A stretch of DNA of 64,000 bases from Chelatococcus asaccharovorans (GCF_003201475.1 NZ_QJJK01000006.1:62001-126000), one strand, 5' to 3'. Counted from the stretch's first letter, positions 51,934 to 61,215 are shown. Numbers and translations are program-made. The notes: generated by a model from the letters alone, not told the origin.

Positions 51934-53109
51934 ATGACCCGCGTCACCCCGCTGGCCCAGATCGTCGATCCGCGGATTGTCGCCGTGTTGCCGGAGTTCG
52001 TCGCCTTGCGTCGCGACCTGCACCGGCACCCGGAGCTGGCGTTCCGGGAGGACCGGACATCGACGATCGTGGCGGATCGATTGACCGCCTACGGCTTCGA
52101 GGTGGCGCGGGGAATCGGCGGCACCGGTGTGGTCGGCACGCTGAGGCGCGGAAACGGCCCTCGTGCCATCGGTATCCGCGCCGACATGGATGCTATGCCG
52201 ATCCCCGAGGCCACGGGCCTTCCCTATGCCAGCGCCCACGACGGCGCCATGCACGCCTGCGGTCACGACGGCCACACGACGATCCTGCTTGCCGCTGCCC
52301 GGTATCTTGCCGAGCACGCCCGCTTTCGCGGCACGGTGCACCTGATCTTCCAGCCGGCCGAGGAGATCGGCGCCGGCGCCAAGACGATGCTCGCCGGGGG
52401 GCTTCTTGACCGGTTTCCCGTTGACGCGATCTTCGGACTGCACAATTGGCCCGGTATTCCCGCTGGACACTTTGGCTTCGTCGACGGCCCCGCCATGGCA
52501 TCCGTTGACCTGGCCATCGTCCGTGTCGTCGGCAAGGGCGGGCACGGCGCGGCGCCGCACGAGACTGTCGACCCGGTGCTGGCGGCCGCCCACATCGTCA
52601 CGGCGCTGCAGTCGGTGGTGTCGCGCAATGTCGATCCCCTGGAAATGGGCGTGGTGACGGTCGGCTCCATCCATGGCGGGACAGCGTCCAACATCATTCC
52701 CGATACGGTGGATCTGGCCGCGACCATCCGATCCTTCCGCCCCGAGATCCGCACGCTGCTCGGCGAGCGGGTTCCGGCGATCATTCGCGCCCAGGCCGAG
52801 AGCTTCGGTGCCCGTGCCGAGGTGACCTACAGGCTGGGGCTCCCCCCTGTCGTCAATCATCGCGCCGAAACGGGGTTGTTGCGCGAGGTCGCGGCAGACA
52901 CATTCGGCCCCGACTGGGTCGTCTCGTTCCAGCCGCGCACGGCCAGCGAGGACTTCTCCTATTTTCTCGCCGAGCGACCGGGCAGCTTCCTGTTTGTCGG
53001 CAATGGCGACAGCGCCGCACTCCACAACCCTTCCTACGACTTCAACGACGACATCATCGGACCGGCCGCCACGCTGTGGGGTCGGCTGGTGGAGCGTGTC
53101 CTGATCTGA
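51934..53109 (+). CDS. M20 family amidohydrolase (N-acetylcysteine-type deacetylase, YtnL/SndA-like)
   Basis: M20D-type zinc/manganese hydrolase, 391 residues, of the aminoacylase/hippurate hydrolase group. Metal-site motifs: ACGHDGH (about 108-114), FQPAEEIGAGA (about 142-152), GKGGHGAAPH (about 202-211) and TASEDFSYFL (about 346-355). GAGG precedes ATG 51934, 7 bp after the LLM stop. In the B. subtilis pathway the equivalent enzyme removes the N-acetyl group after the S-substituent is oxidatively removed, releasing cysteine. Confidence 0.88.
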   Translation: MTRVTPLAQIVDPRIVAVLPEFVALRRDLHRHPELAFREDRTSTIVADRLTAYGFEVARGIGGTGVVGTLRRGNGPRAIGIRADMDAMPIPEATGLPYASAHDGAMHACGHDGHTTILLAAARYLAEHARFRGTVHLIFQPAEEIGAGAKTMLAGGLLDRFPVDAIFGLHNWPGIPAGHFGFVDGPAMASVDLAIVRVVGKGGHGAAPHETVDPVLAAAHIVTALQSVVSRNVDPLEMGVVTVGSIHGGTASNIIPDTVDLAATIRSFRPEIRTLLGERVPAIIRAQAESFGARAEVTYRLGLPPVVNHRAETGLLREVAADTFGPDWVVSFQPRTASEDFSYFLAERPGSFLFVGNGDSAALHNPSYDFNDDIIGPAATLWGRLVERVLI

Positions 53110-53133
53110 ACCGGGCACCGGACGGGGTGAACC

Positions 53134-53667
53134 ATGAGCGATCAATTCCTGTACACAACGCCACTCGATCCGCGCGCCAAGCCGTTGATCGACGATCTCA
53201 TCCACGAATATGACAGCCGGTACGGCGACTTCTTCGACCGCGAGGGGGCGGTGGTGGAACTGAACCGCTATCCGCCGGAAGCCTTCGCCCCACCCCACGG
53301 CAATTTCCTGCTGCTCGTCCGCAACGGCGCGACCATCGCCGGCGGCGCCTTCAAGCGCTATGACGAGCAAACCGCCGAATTGAAGCGCGTCTGGACGCGC
53401 CGCGATCTTCGCCGCCAGGGGCTCGCTGCCCGCGTTCTGGTGGAACTGGAGCGGCGGGCTCAGCGGCAGGGCTATGCGCGCCTCTACCTGACCACGGGGT
53501 GTCGGCAGCCGGAGGCGAAGGGCCTCTACCTGACCAACGGCTACACCGCGCTCTTCGATGTCGACGGCGATCTGGAGGCCATCCGGCATCTGCCCTTTGA
53601 AAAGCTGCTCCTGTCGCCCCAGTGCGAGCAGGTCGACAGCGCCTCCGCCTCCGCGAGCCTGTCATGA
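53134..53667 (+). CDS. GNAT N-acetyltransferase (YtmI/SnaA-like)
   Basis: Acetyltransferase of 177 residues. The acetyl-CoA motif is RRDLRRQGLAARVLVELERR (about 88-107), and the terminal EAKGLYLTNGYTALF (about 129-143) is the usual GNAT end. In S-alkylcysteine salvage an enzyme of this type N-acetylates the imported amino acid first. It lies between the deacetylase and the transporter, 24 bp and 16 bp from its neighbours. The tail after about residue 160 is Ser/Ala rich and likely unstructured. Confidence 0.83.
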   Translation: MSDQFLYTTPLDPRAKPLIDDLIHEYDSRYGDFFDREGAVVELNRYPPEAFAPPHGNFLLLVRNGATIAGGAFKRYDEQTAELKRVWTRRDLRRQGLAARVLVELERRAQRQGYARLYLTTGCRQPEAKGLYLTNGYTALFDVDGDLEAIRHLPFEKLLLSPQCEQVDSASASASLS

Positions 53668-53683
53668 CGGAAGGACCATCGCC

Positions 53684-55477
53684 ATGAGCGTCGCATCCGA
53701 CTTTGTATCCGGCGTTTCGGCGCCCGCAGCGGCTCCGGCAGGCGCCGGCACCGAGACGGCCCATTTCCGCATCGTCCCGGCCCGCTATCCGGCGCGGATC
53801 TTCGGAACCGTCTTTTCCGTGATCATCATCGCGGCGGTCCTGAATTCGATCGTCGGCAATCCCCGCTGGGGGTGGCCGGTCTTTGCCGAGTGGTTTGTCT
53901 CCGAGCCGGTGCTGACCGGTCTCGGCCGCACCATCCTGCTCACCGCACTCGGGGCCTTCTTCGGTTTCGCGCTCGGCGGTGTGCTGGCCCTTGCCCGGGT
54001 CTCACGCTCGCCGCTCCTGGTGGCCCTGTCCTGGACCTATATCTGGATCTTTCGGTCGATCCCGCTCATCGTGCTGCTGCTGATCCTCAACAATCTCGGC
54101 TATCTCTACGAAAAGATCTGGCTCGGCATTCCCTATACCGACATCACCTTCTTCAGCTACTCGACCACCCAGCTGATCAGCCCGTTCACGGCGGCGGTGC
54201 TCGGGCTGACGCTCAACCAGGGGGCCTTTGCCGCCGAGATCATCCGCGGCGGCATCCTCTCGGTCGACCAGGGCCAGCACGAGGCGGCCGCCGCGCTCGG
54301 GCTGCCGAAGGGGCGCCAGACCTTCCGGATCATCCTGCCGCAGGCGATGCGTTCCATCCTGCCCGGCGCCTTCAACGACATCATCGGGCTGGCCAAGGGC
54401 ACATCCAATGTCTACATCCTGGCGCTGCCGGAGCTCTTCTACACCGTCCAGGTCATCTTCCACCGCAATCTCGAGGTCATCCCCCTCCTGATGGTGGCCA
54501 CCATCTGGTACCTCATCATCCTGACGGTGCTGTCGGCGATCCAGGCACAGATCGAACGCCATTTCGCCCGAGGAGCGCTGCGGACGCCGCCGAAGTCCCT
54601 CCTGTCGCGCCTCTGGTCGAGGACGCCGCCGCCTTCCGGCGTCGTTGCGGGCTCGGATCGCCCGGGTGCCGCCACGGCCAACGCCGGGCAGGTGGCGACA
54701 TGGTCCGGTGGCGACCGGCGCGGCGCCGCCGTTTCCATCCACGGCGTCTCGAAGAGCTACGGCCAATTGAAGGTGCTGGACGATGTGACGCTCGACATTG
54801 CCGCGGGCAGCGTCACCGTCATTCTCGGACAGTCGGGCTCAGGCAAGTCGACGCTCCTGCGCACCATCAACCATCTGGAACGGGTCGACGAGGGCTTCAT
54901 TTCCATCGACGGCCACTTCATCGGATACCGGCGGAATGGGGCCACACTCTATGAACTGAAGGAACGGGATGTCCTGGCGAGCCGCGTCGATGTCGGCATG
55001 GTCTTCCAGAGCTTCAATCTCTTCCCCCACCTCACCGTGTTGCAGAACCTCATCGAGGCTCCGCTGTCCCATGGCGTTGCCAAGGCCGAGGCGGTCTCCC
55101 TTGCCCGAGACCTTCTCGCCCGCATCGGCCTCTCGGACAAGGCCGCGGCCTATCCGCGCCAGCTCTCGGGCGGCCAGCAGCAGCGCATCGCCATCGCCCG
55201 CGCGCTGGCCCTGAAGCCGAAGGTCCTGCTGTTCGACGAGCCGACCTCCGCCCTCGACCCCGAACTGGTGGGCGAGGTGCTCGACGTCATCCGCGAACTC
55301 GCGCGCAGCGGCACCACACTCATCGTCGTGACCCACGAGATCGGCTTTGCCCGCGAGGTCGCCGACCGGGTGGTCTTCATGGAGGCCGGTCGGATCGTCG
55401 AGGTCGGGCCGCCGGACAAGATCTTCGGCCATGCCGACCAAGCGCGCGTGCGCGAATTCCTCGCCAAGGTACTTTGA
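53684..55477 (+). CDS. Amino acid ABC permease-ATPase fusion protein
   Basis: One 597-residue chain holding a polar-amino-acid permease (about 1-305) and its ATPase (about 345-597), joined by a Pro/Ala/Gly-rich linker. The permease has the family loops LNQGAFAAEIIRGGILSVDQ and GQHEAAAALGLPKGRQTFRI; the ATPase has Walker A GQSGSGKS, signature LSGGQQQR and Walker [12 protein letters not shown]. These are normally two or three proteins (TcyLMN in B. subtilis). AAGGA precedes ATG 53684. With a single permease half per chain, two chains give a complete transporter. Two binding-protein genes follow. Confidence 0.88.
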   Translation: MSVASDFVSGVSAPAAAPAGAGTETAHFRIVPARYPARIFGTVFSVIIIAAVLNSIVGNPRWGWPVFAEWFVSEPVLTGLGRTILLTALGAFFGFALGGVLALARVSRSPLLVALSWTYIWIFRSIPLIVLLLILNNLGYLYEKIWLGIPYTDITFFSYSTTQLISPFTAAVLGLTLNQGAFAAEIIRGGILSVDQGQHEAAAALGLPKGRQTFRIILPQAMRSILPGAFNDIIGLAKGTSNVYILALPELFYTVQVIFHRNLEVIPLLMVATIWYLIILTVLSAIQAQIERHFARGALRTPPKSLLSRLWSRTPPPSGVVAGSDRPGAATANAGQVATWSGGDRRGAAVSIHGVSKSYGQLKVLDDVTLDIAAGSVTVILGQSGSGKSTLLRTINHLERVDEGFISIDGHFIGYRRNGATLYELKERDVLASRVDVGMVFQSFNLFPHLTVLQNLIEAPLSHGVAKAEAVSLARDLLARIGLSDKAAAYPRQLSGGQQQRIAIARALALKPKVLLFDEPTSALDPELVGEVLDVIRELARSGTTLIVVTHEIGFAREVADRVVFMEAGRIVEVGPPDKIFGHADQARVREFLAKVL

Positions 55478-55550
55478 CGATGTTGGCGGTGCCACGGCAG
55501 CACGACCCCATCCCCCAAGACCCCGTACTTAACCGAACAGGACGACCCTC

Positions 55551-56492
55551 ATGTCTCGTTTCTCACGTTGTGCTGTGCCTGTCGCCCAAGCCCTCGCCGC
55601 CGCCCTCATTCTCGTGCCGACCACGCTCTTTGCGCTGGACGTCGATCTCAGCCCCGAACAGGCGGCCCGCCCGCGCGCCGACAAGGTGCCGGAGGCGATC
55701 GCGGCGCTGCCCAAGGACTTCAAGTTCGTCAAGGATGGCACGTTCACGGTGGTCAGCCGCGCCGGCAGCCTGCCACTGGGGACCTATGCCAACGACACCA
55801 AGACGATCATCGGCAACGAGCCGGATATTGCCCAACTGGTCGCGGACAGTCTCGGTCTGAAGCTGGAACTCGTCAACGTCGCCTGGGCGGACTGGCCGCT
55901 CGGCCTCGTCTCCGGCAAATATGATGCCGTGATCTCGAACGTCACCGTCACCGAGGCACGCAAGGAGAAATTCGATTTCTCCACCTATCGGCAGGACGTT
56001 CTCGGCTTCTATGTGAAGGCTGACAACGACAAGATCAAAGCCATCGCCGAACCGAAGGACGTGGCCGGCCTGAAGGTCATTGTCTCATCGGGCACCAATC
56101 AAGAACTGATCCTGCTGGACTGGATCAAGAAGAACAAGGCAGCCGGCCTGCCGGCAACCGACGTGCAGTACTATGACGACCCGTCGGTCCGTCGTCTGGC
56201 CATTGAGTCCGGCCGCGCCGACGTGGACCTGGAACCGAATGCCTTCGAGGCCTTTTACGCCGCCCAGCACAAGACGACCAAACTGGTTGGCATCCTCAAC
56301 GGCGGCTGGCCGCTGTCGGCCGAAATCGCCGTGACGACGAAGAAGGATGCCGGTCTGGCGAACGCCATCACCATCGCGCTCAACGCCCAGATCAAGAACG
56401 GCAACTACGCCAAGGTTCTCGCCCGCTGGGGCCTGACCGCCGAGGCCATTTCCGAATCCCGGACCAATCCGCCCGGCTTGCCCAAGACCTGA
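55551..56492 (+). CDS. Polar amino acid binding protein (family 3), copy 1
   Basis: Family 3 binding protein, 313 residues, with a signal peptide ending near TLFA-LD. Markers: DLSPEQAARPRADKVPEAIA at the mature N-terminus, EPDIAQLVADSLGLKLELVN (about 88-107) and SGKYDAVISNVTVTEARKEK (about 123-142). It is homologous to the next gene, so the pair arose by duplication (YtmJ/YtmK in B. subtilis are a similar pair). AGGAC precedes ATG 55551. Probably delivers an S-substituted cysteine or cystine-like compound to the fused transporter. Confidence 0.87.
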   Translation: MSRFSRCAVPVAQALAAALILVPTTLFALDVDLSPEQAARPRADKVPEAIAALPKDFKFVKDGTFTVVSRAGSLPLGTYANDTKTIIGNEPDIAQLVADSLGLKLELVNVAWADWPLGLVSGKYDAVISNVTVTEARKEKFDFSTYRQDVLGFYVKADNDKIKAIAEPKDVAGLKVIVSSGTNQELILLDWIKKNKAAGLPATDVQYYDDPSVRRLAIESGRADVDLEPNAFEAFYAAQHKTTKLVGILNGGWPLSAEIAVTTKKDAGLANAITIALNAQIKNGNYAKVLARWGLTAEAISESRTNPPGLPKT

Positions 56493-56505
56493 TCCGTAAA
56501 CCTGA

Positions 56506-56537
56506 GATCCCGGGGCGCCTGATCGGCCCCCGGGGTC
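56506..56537 (+). terminator. GC-rich hairpin between the two binding-protein genes
   Basis: Ten-base-pair stem (GATCCCGGGG against CCCCGGGGTC, one G-U pair) with a 12-base loop, 14 bp after the first binding-protein stop. It lacks a T-tract; it may protect the upstream mRNA and set the ratio of the two proteins. Confidence 0.5.
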
Positions 56538-56602
56538 GCGTCCCCCGCGCCGGTCGCCTCTAGATCGATCGGTCACCGCAAGATACCTCGATGGAGAGTC
56601 CC

Positions 56603-57529
56603 ATGTTATCCCGCCGTTCCCTGACGCTGCTGCTCGCCAGCGGGTTCGCAGCCTTCTCGGTTGCCGCCAAGGCCGCCGATTTCGATTTTACCCCCGAGCA
56701 GAAGGGGCGTCCCCATGTCGGCGTGAACCAGAAGGCCGTCGATGCACTGCCCAAGGACTACAAATTCGTGCGTGACGGCTACCTGACGGTCGCGACATCG
56801 CCCTTCGGCGCCCCGATCGTGGTGCTGGCGACGGACACCCGTACGCCGGTCGGCGCGGATCCGGACATCGCCACTCTCATCGCCGAAAGCCTCGGCCTGA
56901 AGCTCGATTTCCTGCCGGTGGCCTGGCCGGACTGGCCGCTGGGGCTCACCTCGGGCAAGTACGACGCCGTCATTTCCAATGTCGGCGTCACCGAAGCGCG
57001 CAAGGAGAAGTTCGACTTCTCAACCTATCGCCTCGGCCTGCACGGGTTCTATGTCCGCGCCGACAGCCCGTTCACGGCCATCGGCAAGCCGGAGGACGTG
57101 GCGGGGCTCAAGATCATCACCGGATCGGGCACCAACCAGGAAAAGATCCTGCTGGAATGGGACAAGCGCAACAAGGCGGCGGGCCTCAGGCCCCTGGAGC
57201 TGCAGTACTATGACGACCAGTCGTCGAATGTCCTGGCGCTCCTGTCCGGCCGCGCCGACGCGATCTTCAATGCCAATGGGCCGCTCGCCTACGAGGCAGC
57301 GAAGAATGGCAAGATCCGCCTCGTCGGCACCGTCAATGCTGGCTGGCCGTTGAAGTCGGATGTGGGTGTGACCACGCGCAAGGGCTCCGGGTTGGCGCCG
57401 GCCATCACCATCGCCATCGACGACCTGATCAAGTCCGGCGTCTATGCCGACGTGCTGAAGCGCTGGGGGGTGCAGGCCGAGGCGCTGGAGGTGTCGGAGA
57501 CCAACCCGCCCGGCCTGCCGAAATTCTGA
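56603..57529 (+). CDS. Polar amino acid binding protein (family 3), copy 2
   Basis: Second family 3 binding protein, 308 residues from ATG 56603 (MLSRRSLTL), chosen for GGAGAG 6 nt upstream over ATG 56591, which overlaps that site. The signal peptide ends near AKA-AD. It shares with copy 1 the segments DPDIATLIAESLGLKLDFLP, SGKYDAVISNVGVTEARKEK and the ending ETNPPGLPKF, but differs enough to bind another ligand. It could widen the substrate range of the single fused transporter. Confidence 0.86.
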   Translation: MLSRRSLTLLLASGFAAFSVAAKAADFDFTPEQKGRPHVGVNQKAVDALPKDYKFVRDGYLTVATSPFGAPIVVLATDTRTPVGADPDIATLIAESLGLKLDFLPVAWPDWPLGLTSGKYDAVISNVGVTEARKEKFDFSTYRLGLHGFYVRADSPFTAIGKPEDVAGLKIITGSGTNQEKILLEWDKRNKAAGLRPLELQYYDDQSSNVLALLSGRADAIFNANGPLAYEAAKNGKIRLVGTVNAGWPLKSDVGVTTRKGSGLAPAITIAIDDLIKSGVYADVLKRWGVQAEALEVSETNPPGLPKF

Positions 57530-57554
57530 CGCTGCGAAAGCCTGCGAGGAGATC

Positions 57555-58574
57555 ATGACGATCCGACATATCAGCTTCCTGACGCCGGGCAACTTCCCCG
57601 ACGACGCCCCGCGCGAGGGGCTGGAGAAGTCCCTCCGCCTGTTCGAGGCGGGCGAACGGCTGGGCTTTGACGGCGGCTGGGTGCGCTCCCGGCATCTGGA
57701 GCGCGGCGTTGCCTCCGCGGCGACGTTTCTGGCCGCCGCCAGCCAGCGCACGAAGCAGATCGAGCTGGGGAGCGGCGTGATCCAGCTCGGCTACGAAAAC
57801 CCGTTCCGTCTCGCCGAGGACCTGGCCACGGTGGATGTCCTGTCCGGCGGACGCCTTCAGGCCGGGATCAGCGCCGGGCCGCCTGGCCACGGGCCGCTGC
57901 TCGGCGAACGCCTCTTCGACTTCGACCCCTCGGGCATCGACTTCAGCCACGCCCGGGCGCTGAGACTGCGCGACAACCTCAAAGGCGAGATCTTCGGCCC
58001 AGAGGATGTGCTCGTGCCCTCGCCGGCGGGCAACCAGCGGCCGAGGCTCCACCCGGTCTCGCCGGGGCTGACCGAACGGCTGTGGTATGGCGGCGGCTCC
58101 TTGCGCTCGGCGGAATGGGCTGGCCGCAACGGCTTCCACATCCTGATCGGCAATGTTTGCCAGGGCGAGGAAACCGACGATTTCTTTGTCGCCCAGAAGG
58201 CCCAGCTCGACCGCTTCCATGCCCACTGGAGCGCGCCCTACGCCCCTCGTGTCGCTCTCGGCCGCGTCGTCGTACCGCTCGACAGCGCCTCCCCGCGGTC
58301 TCGCGAGAAACATCTCACCTTCGCCGCCGGACGTAACGACCGGACGCTGGAGCCGCAGGGCGACCGGCGGATCCTCTTCTCCCGCGATCTCGTGGGAAGC
58401 TCCGATCAGATCGTCGAATGGCTCGCCAAAGACCCGATCCTGCCTGATGTCTCCGAGTTCCGTCTCGAATTGCCCTATGACCTCGACCTTGAGGACTACG
58501 AACAGATCCTCGGCGACTTCGTCGGCAAGATTGCGCCTCGCCTGGGTTGGAAGCACGCCCTGAGCGCGGCCTGA
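57555..58574 (+). CDS. Luciferase-like monooxygenase
   Basis: LLM-fold flavin-dependent oxygenase, 339 residues, not of the NtaA group. Markers: FDGGWVRSRHLERGVASAAT (about 35-54), IELGSGVIQLGYENPFRLAE and GGRLQAGISAGPPGHGP (about 98-114). GAGGAG precedes ATG 57555. The neighbours (binding proteins and a nitroreductase-type protein) place it in the S-alkylcysteine block, but no specific substrate can be named. It lacks an obvious homologue in the B. subtilis operon. Confidence 0.8.
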   Translation: MTIRHISFLTPGNFPDDAPREGLEKSLRLFEAGERLGFDGGWVRSRHLERGVASAATFLAAASQRTKQIELGSGVIQLGYENPFRLAEDLATVDVLSGGRLQAGISAGPPGHGPLLGERLFDFDPSGIDFSHARALRLRDNLKGEIFGPEDVLVPSPAGNQRPRLHPVSPGLTERLWYGGGSLRSAEWAGRNGFHILIGNVCQGEETDDFFVAQKAQLDRFHAHWSAPYAPRVALGRVVVPLDSASPRSREKHLTFAAGRNDRTLEPQGDRRILFSRDLVGSSDQIVEWLAKDPILPDVSEFRLELPYDLDLEDYEQILGDFVGKIAPRLGWKHALSAA

Positions 58575-58608
58575 CGCCAGCACTTCCATCATCCGTCGGA
58601 AGAGTCAC

Positions 58609-59454
58609 ATGACAACGCACGTTCCGCCCCCCGCCGTCCAGAGCCCCGCCGCCGCCTTCGCGGCCCGCTATCGCGCGACCACGATTCCTCCGGTCGACCT
58701 TTGGTCACCGGTTCTCGATCGCGTCTTTGCCCATGCGACGGTGCGCAACTACCTGCCCGATCCCTTGCCCGACGGCACGCTCGAGGTGCTCGTCGGCGCC
58801 GCGCAATCGGCGGCATCCTCGTCGAACCTGCAGCTCTGGAGCGTCATCGCCGTCGAGGATCCGGCGCGCCGCGCCCGCCTTGCCGCGCTTGCCGGCAACC
58901 AGCAGCACATCGCCGTGGCGCCGCTCATCCTGCTGTTCGTCGCCGATCTCTCGCGCGCTGCCCGCGTCGCCACCCGCCACGGCCGTCCGCAGGAAGGGCT
59001 CGACTATCTCGACACCTTCCTCGTCGGCGCGCTCGATGCCGCGCTGGCCGCCCAGAATGCCGTCCTCGCCGCCGAGTCCCTCGGACTCGGCACGGTCTAT
59101 ATCGGCGCGTTGCGCAATCGCATCACCGAGGTGGCCGCCGAACTGAAGCTGCCGAGCCACGTGGCGCCGGTCTTCGGCCTCGTGGTCGGCCGGCCCGACC
59201 CACAGAAACCCGCCGGCATCAAGCCGCGCCTGCCGCAATCGGCGGTGCTGCATCGCGAAACCTACGGCGCGGACGGGGAGGCGGAGGCCATCGCGGCCTA
59301 TGACGAGCAGTTCCACGCTTTCCAGAACGAACAAGGCCTGCCGCGGCAGGACTGGTCCTCGGTCCTGGCCGCCCGCATCGCGTCCGCCGCCTTCCTGAAT
59401 GGCCGAGAGCGTCTCGCAGACGCCCTGCGCGCCTTCGGCTTCGCCCTGAAATGA
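58609..59454 (+). CDS. Nitroreductase family protein (probable flavin reductase)
   Basis: NfsA/FRP-type nitroreductase, 281 residues. FMN-binding segments: TVRNYLPDPLPDGTLEVLVG (about 45-64), SAASSSNLQLWSVIAVEDP and GLGTVYIGALRN; PVFGLVVGRPD follows. Members reduce FMN with NAD(P)H and can feed LLM oxygenases. It is the last gene of the block with GGAAGAG before ATG 58609, and is the only obvious flavin reductase in the organosulfur region. Role as the reductase partner of the five oxygenases is inference. Confidence 0.85.
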   Translation: MTTHVPPPAVQSPAAAFAARYRATTIPPVDLWSPVLDRVFAHATVRNYLPDPLPDGTLEVLVGAAQSAASSSNLQLWSVIAVEDPARRARLAALAGNQQHIAVAPLILLFVADLSRAARVATRHGRPQEGLDYLDTFLVGALDAALAAQNAVLAAESLGLGTVYIGALRNRITEVAAELKLPSHVAPVFGLVVGRPDPQKPAGIKPRLPQSAVLHRETYGADGEAEAIAAYDEQFHAFQNEQGLPRQDWSSVLAARIASAAFLNGRERLADALRAFGFALK

Positions 59455-60110
59455 CGGCGTGATCGCGCGTATGGGCAGAGCGGGATCTCGTCCATCCCGC
59501 CAAAAGGACCTCGATGCCGAAAGACGCCGGAATGGCTGGGCGGCCGGAACTGAGATCAGGTCCCCGCCATCTTGCCTGTTTCACTCTGCCGGGCGGCCGC
59601 CAGGCTGCCCCGTGGTCTCAATCGCGCCTCATCTGTCGAGCCAGGGTTCGGTTCCCGCAGGTGCCGAAGACGAATTCAAGTCTGGGACGATGTACAACAT
59701 GAAAATAACCGTAGGGTGTCTTCAGGGTCTGTACAAAGGTTGGGGGCGGGCGGGCATTCTTCTGGGCCGGTCAATGTCCTGTTCGCTGCCATCGCAACAT
59801 CCTGCACAGTTCACTAGAACAGTCGGCGATACTGTGTGGCTATTGGGGAACACGCGGCTTGTGCCTGTTTCATGGTTGATGACACGGGAGCCCTTGGAAA
59901 TCTCGTAGCAGTCTTCAGTGTCCTCGTTGAGCGATGAGCAGCTTGGTCCAGTACATGCCAAGGCACAATCCGTCGCGCGGACAAAACTTAGTCGAGCATA
60001 GTTTGCACGGGCAATTACTTGTGGTTGATTGCAAGGCGCTGCTCATGGCGATCCCAAGATTGTTACTGCCAGACGGCACTATCGCTGCCTATCGCCGCAC
60101 AATGCTCCCG
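59455..60110. other. Non-coding stretch, 656 bp
   Basis: No protein-like frame on either strand and no RNA gene that I can recognise. It separates the organosulfur region from the leftward DJ-1 family gene; both neighbours end here. Composition becomes less GC-rich in 59690-60080. No clear terminator. Confidence 0.4.
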
Positions 60111-60947
60111 TTAGTCCGCCGCGGTGCTGGATGCCATACAGTTCGGGCCGCCAGTTCCATAAACACGGTCCGCCCAGTCTGCTTCCAACACAGGGCGAGG
60201 CCGGGCTTGCGGCGAGAGACCTTCCGGCGCCGTGCTTCGACATCTTCCGCTCGGAGGGCCTTTGCAGCCCTCCTGCGCCAGCTTCTTCAGGGCCGCGAGC
60301 AGCTCTTTCGCCAGCGGTCCTGCCGAGGCAGGGTTCTGACCTGTGATGAGACGGCCATCGACGACGACCTTCGGTTGCCAGTTGTCTGTCGAGGAGTAGT
60401 CCGCGCCCTCGGCCCGCAACGCGTCCTCCAGTTCGTAAGCCACGTCTTCGCGGGCGTAGTCATACTCTTCCTTCCTGGAAAACGCCGTGAGCTTCTTGCC
60501 GCGCACAAAGGGAACGCCGTCGCCGAGATCCACACCCAGCAGCGAGCACGGGCCGTGACAGACGGCCGTCACAAGCTTGCCGGTGCTCCACGCGCGCACG
60601 ACGGCCTGCTGCACTTGCGGGTTGCGCGCAATGTCGACCATGGGCCCGAGACCGCCGGGCATCAGGATGGCGTCGTAGTCCGCCGCGTCCACTTCAGACA
60701 GCTTGCGGCTATGGTTCAATCGGCGAAATGCCTTGCTCCGGAGAAACGCCTCCTGGGCAGGGTCGTTCTCGTCATAGGCGTCATACGGCGTCCATCCACC
60801 GGCGGGCGATGCGAACTCGATTGCGACACCTGCCTTGTCGAGCACGTCGAAACGATGGGCGACCTCGGCGAAAAAGAAGCCGGTCTTGCGATTATGGGGG
60901 CCGATCACGGCTGCGTTGGTGACGATGAACAAGACATGTTGGGTCAC
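60111..60947 (-). CDS. DJ-1/PfpI family protein with unusual C-terminal extension
   Basis: DJ-1 superfamily protein, 278 residues. The nucleophile elbow is AVCHGPCSLLG (Cys about 130) and the upstream Glu is in GFFFAEVAHRF. It resembles glutamine amidotransferase-like class 1 / Hsp31-like proteins, which usually end at about 227 residues. Here the sequence after LLAALKKLAQ (about 227) continues for ~50 residues rich in Pro, Arg and Ser without family character, as though the native stop had been lost. GTG 60947 is the start, with only weak GAGAG upstream. Confidence 0.78.
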   Translation of the reverse strand: MTQHVLFIVTNAAVIGPHNRKTGFFFAEVAHRFDVLDKAGVAIEFASPAGGWTPYDAYDENDPAQEAFLRSKAFRRLNHSRKLSEVDAADYDAILMPGGLGPMVDIARNPQVQQAVVRAWSTGKLVTAVCHGPCSLLGVDLGDGVPFVRGKKLTAFSRKEEYDYAREDVAYELEDALRAEGADYSSTDNWQPKVVVDGRLITGQNPASAGPLAKELLAALKKLAQEGCKGPPSGRCRSTAPEGLSPQARPRPVLEADWADRVYGTGGPNCMASSTAAD

Positions 60948-61215
60948 GGTGCTCTCTTTTTTTTGAAATGCGCTCAGGATTGACCGGCGCGCATTTGCGC
61001 GGGCCGCACTGGCAGCGATTTCCAGTTCCGCGCTATCAGAATCTCACCCACAGCCGATGATGGACGCTGTCGCCGCCGACCTTCACCGGCGTCTCGTCTC
61101 ATGGCCAACTCTCTCTTCAGCTCCGGCTTTCGGCGGCGGCGCGGCAAAAGGCATCGTGCTATCGCTGTTCATCCCGCCGTCGAGGCCGACATCGCGCGAC
61201 GGCCTGACAACCTAA

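Noticed and set aside
51736-53589. 617-codon open frame on the minus strand
   Set aside because: Antisense of the M20 amidohydrolase and GNAT genes, both of which have complete motif sets.
59934-60983. 349-codon plus-strand frame
   Set aside because: Mostly antisense of the DJ-1 family gene, which has a clear nucleophile elbow.
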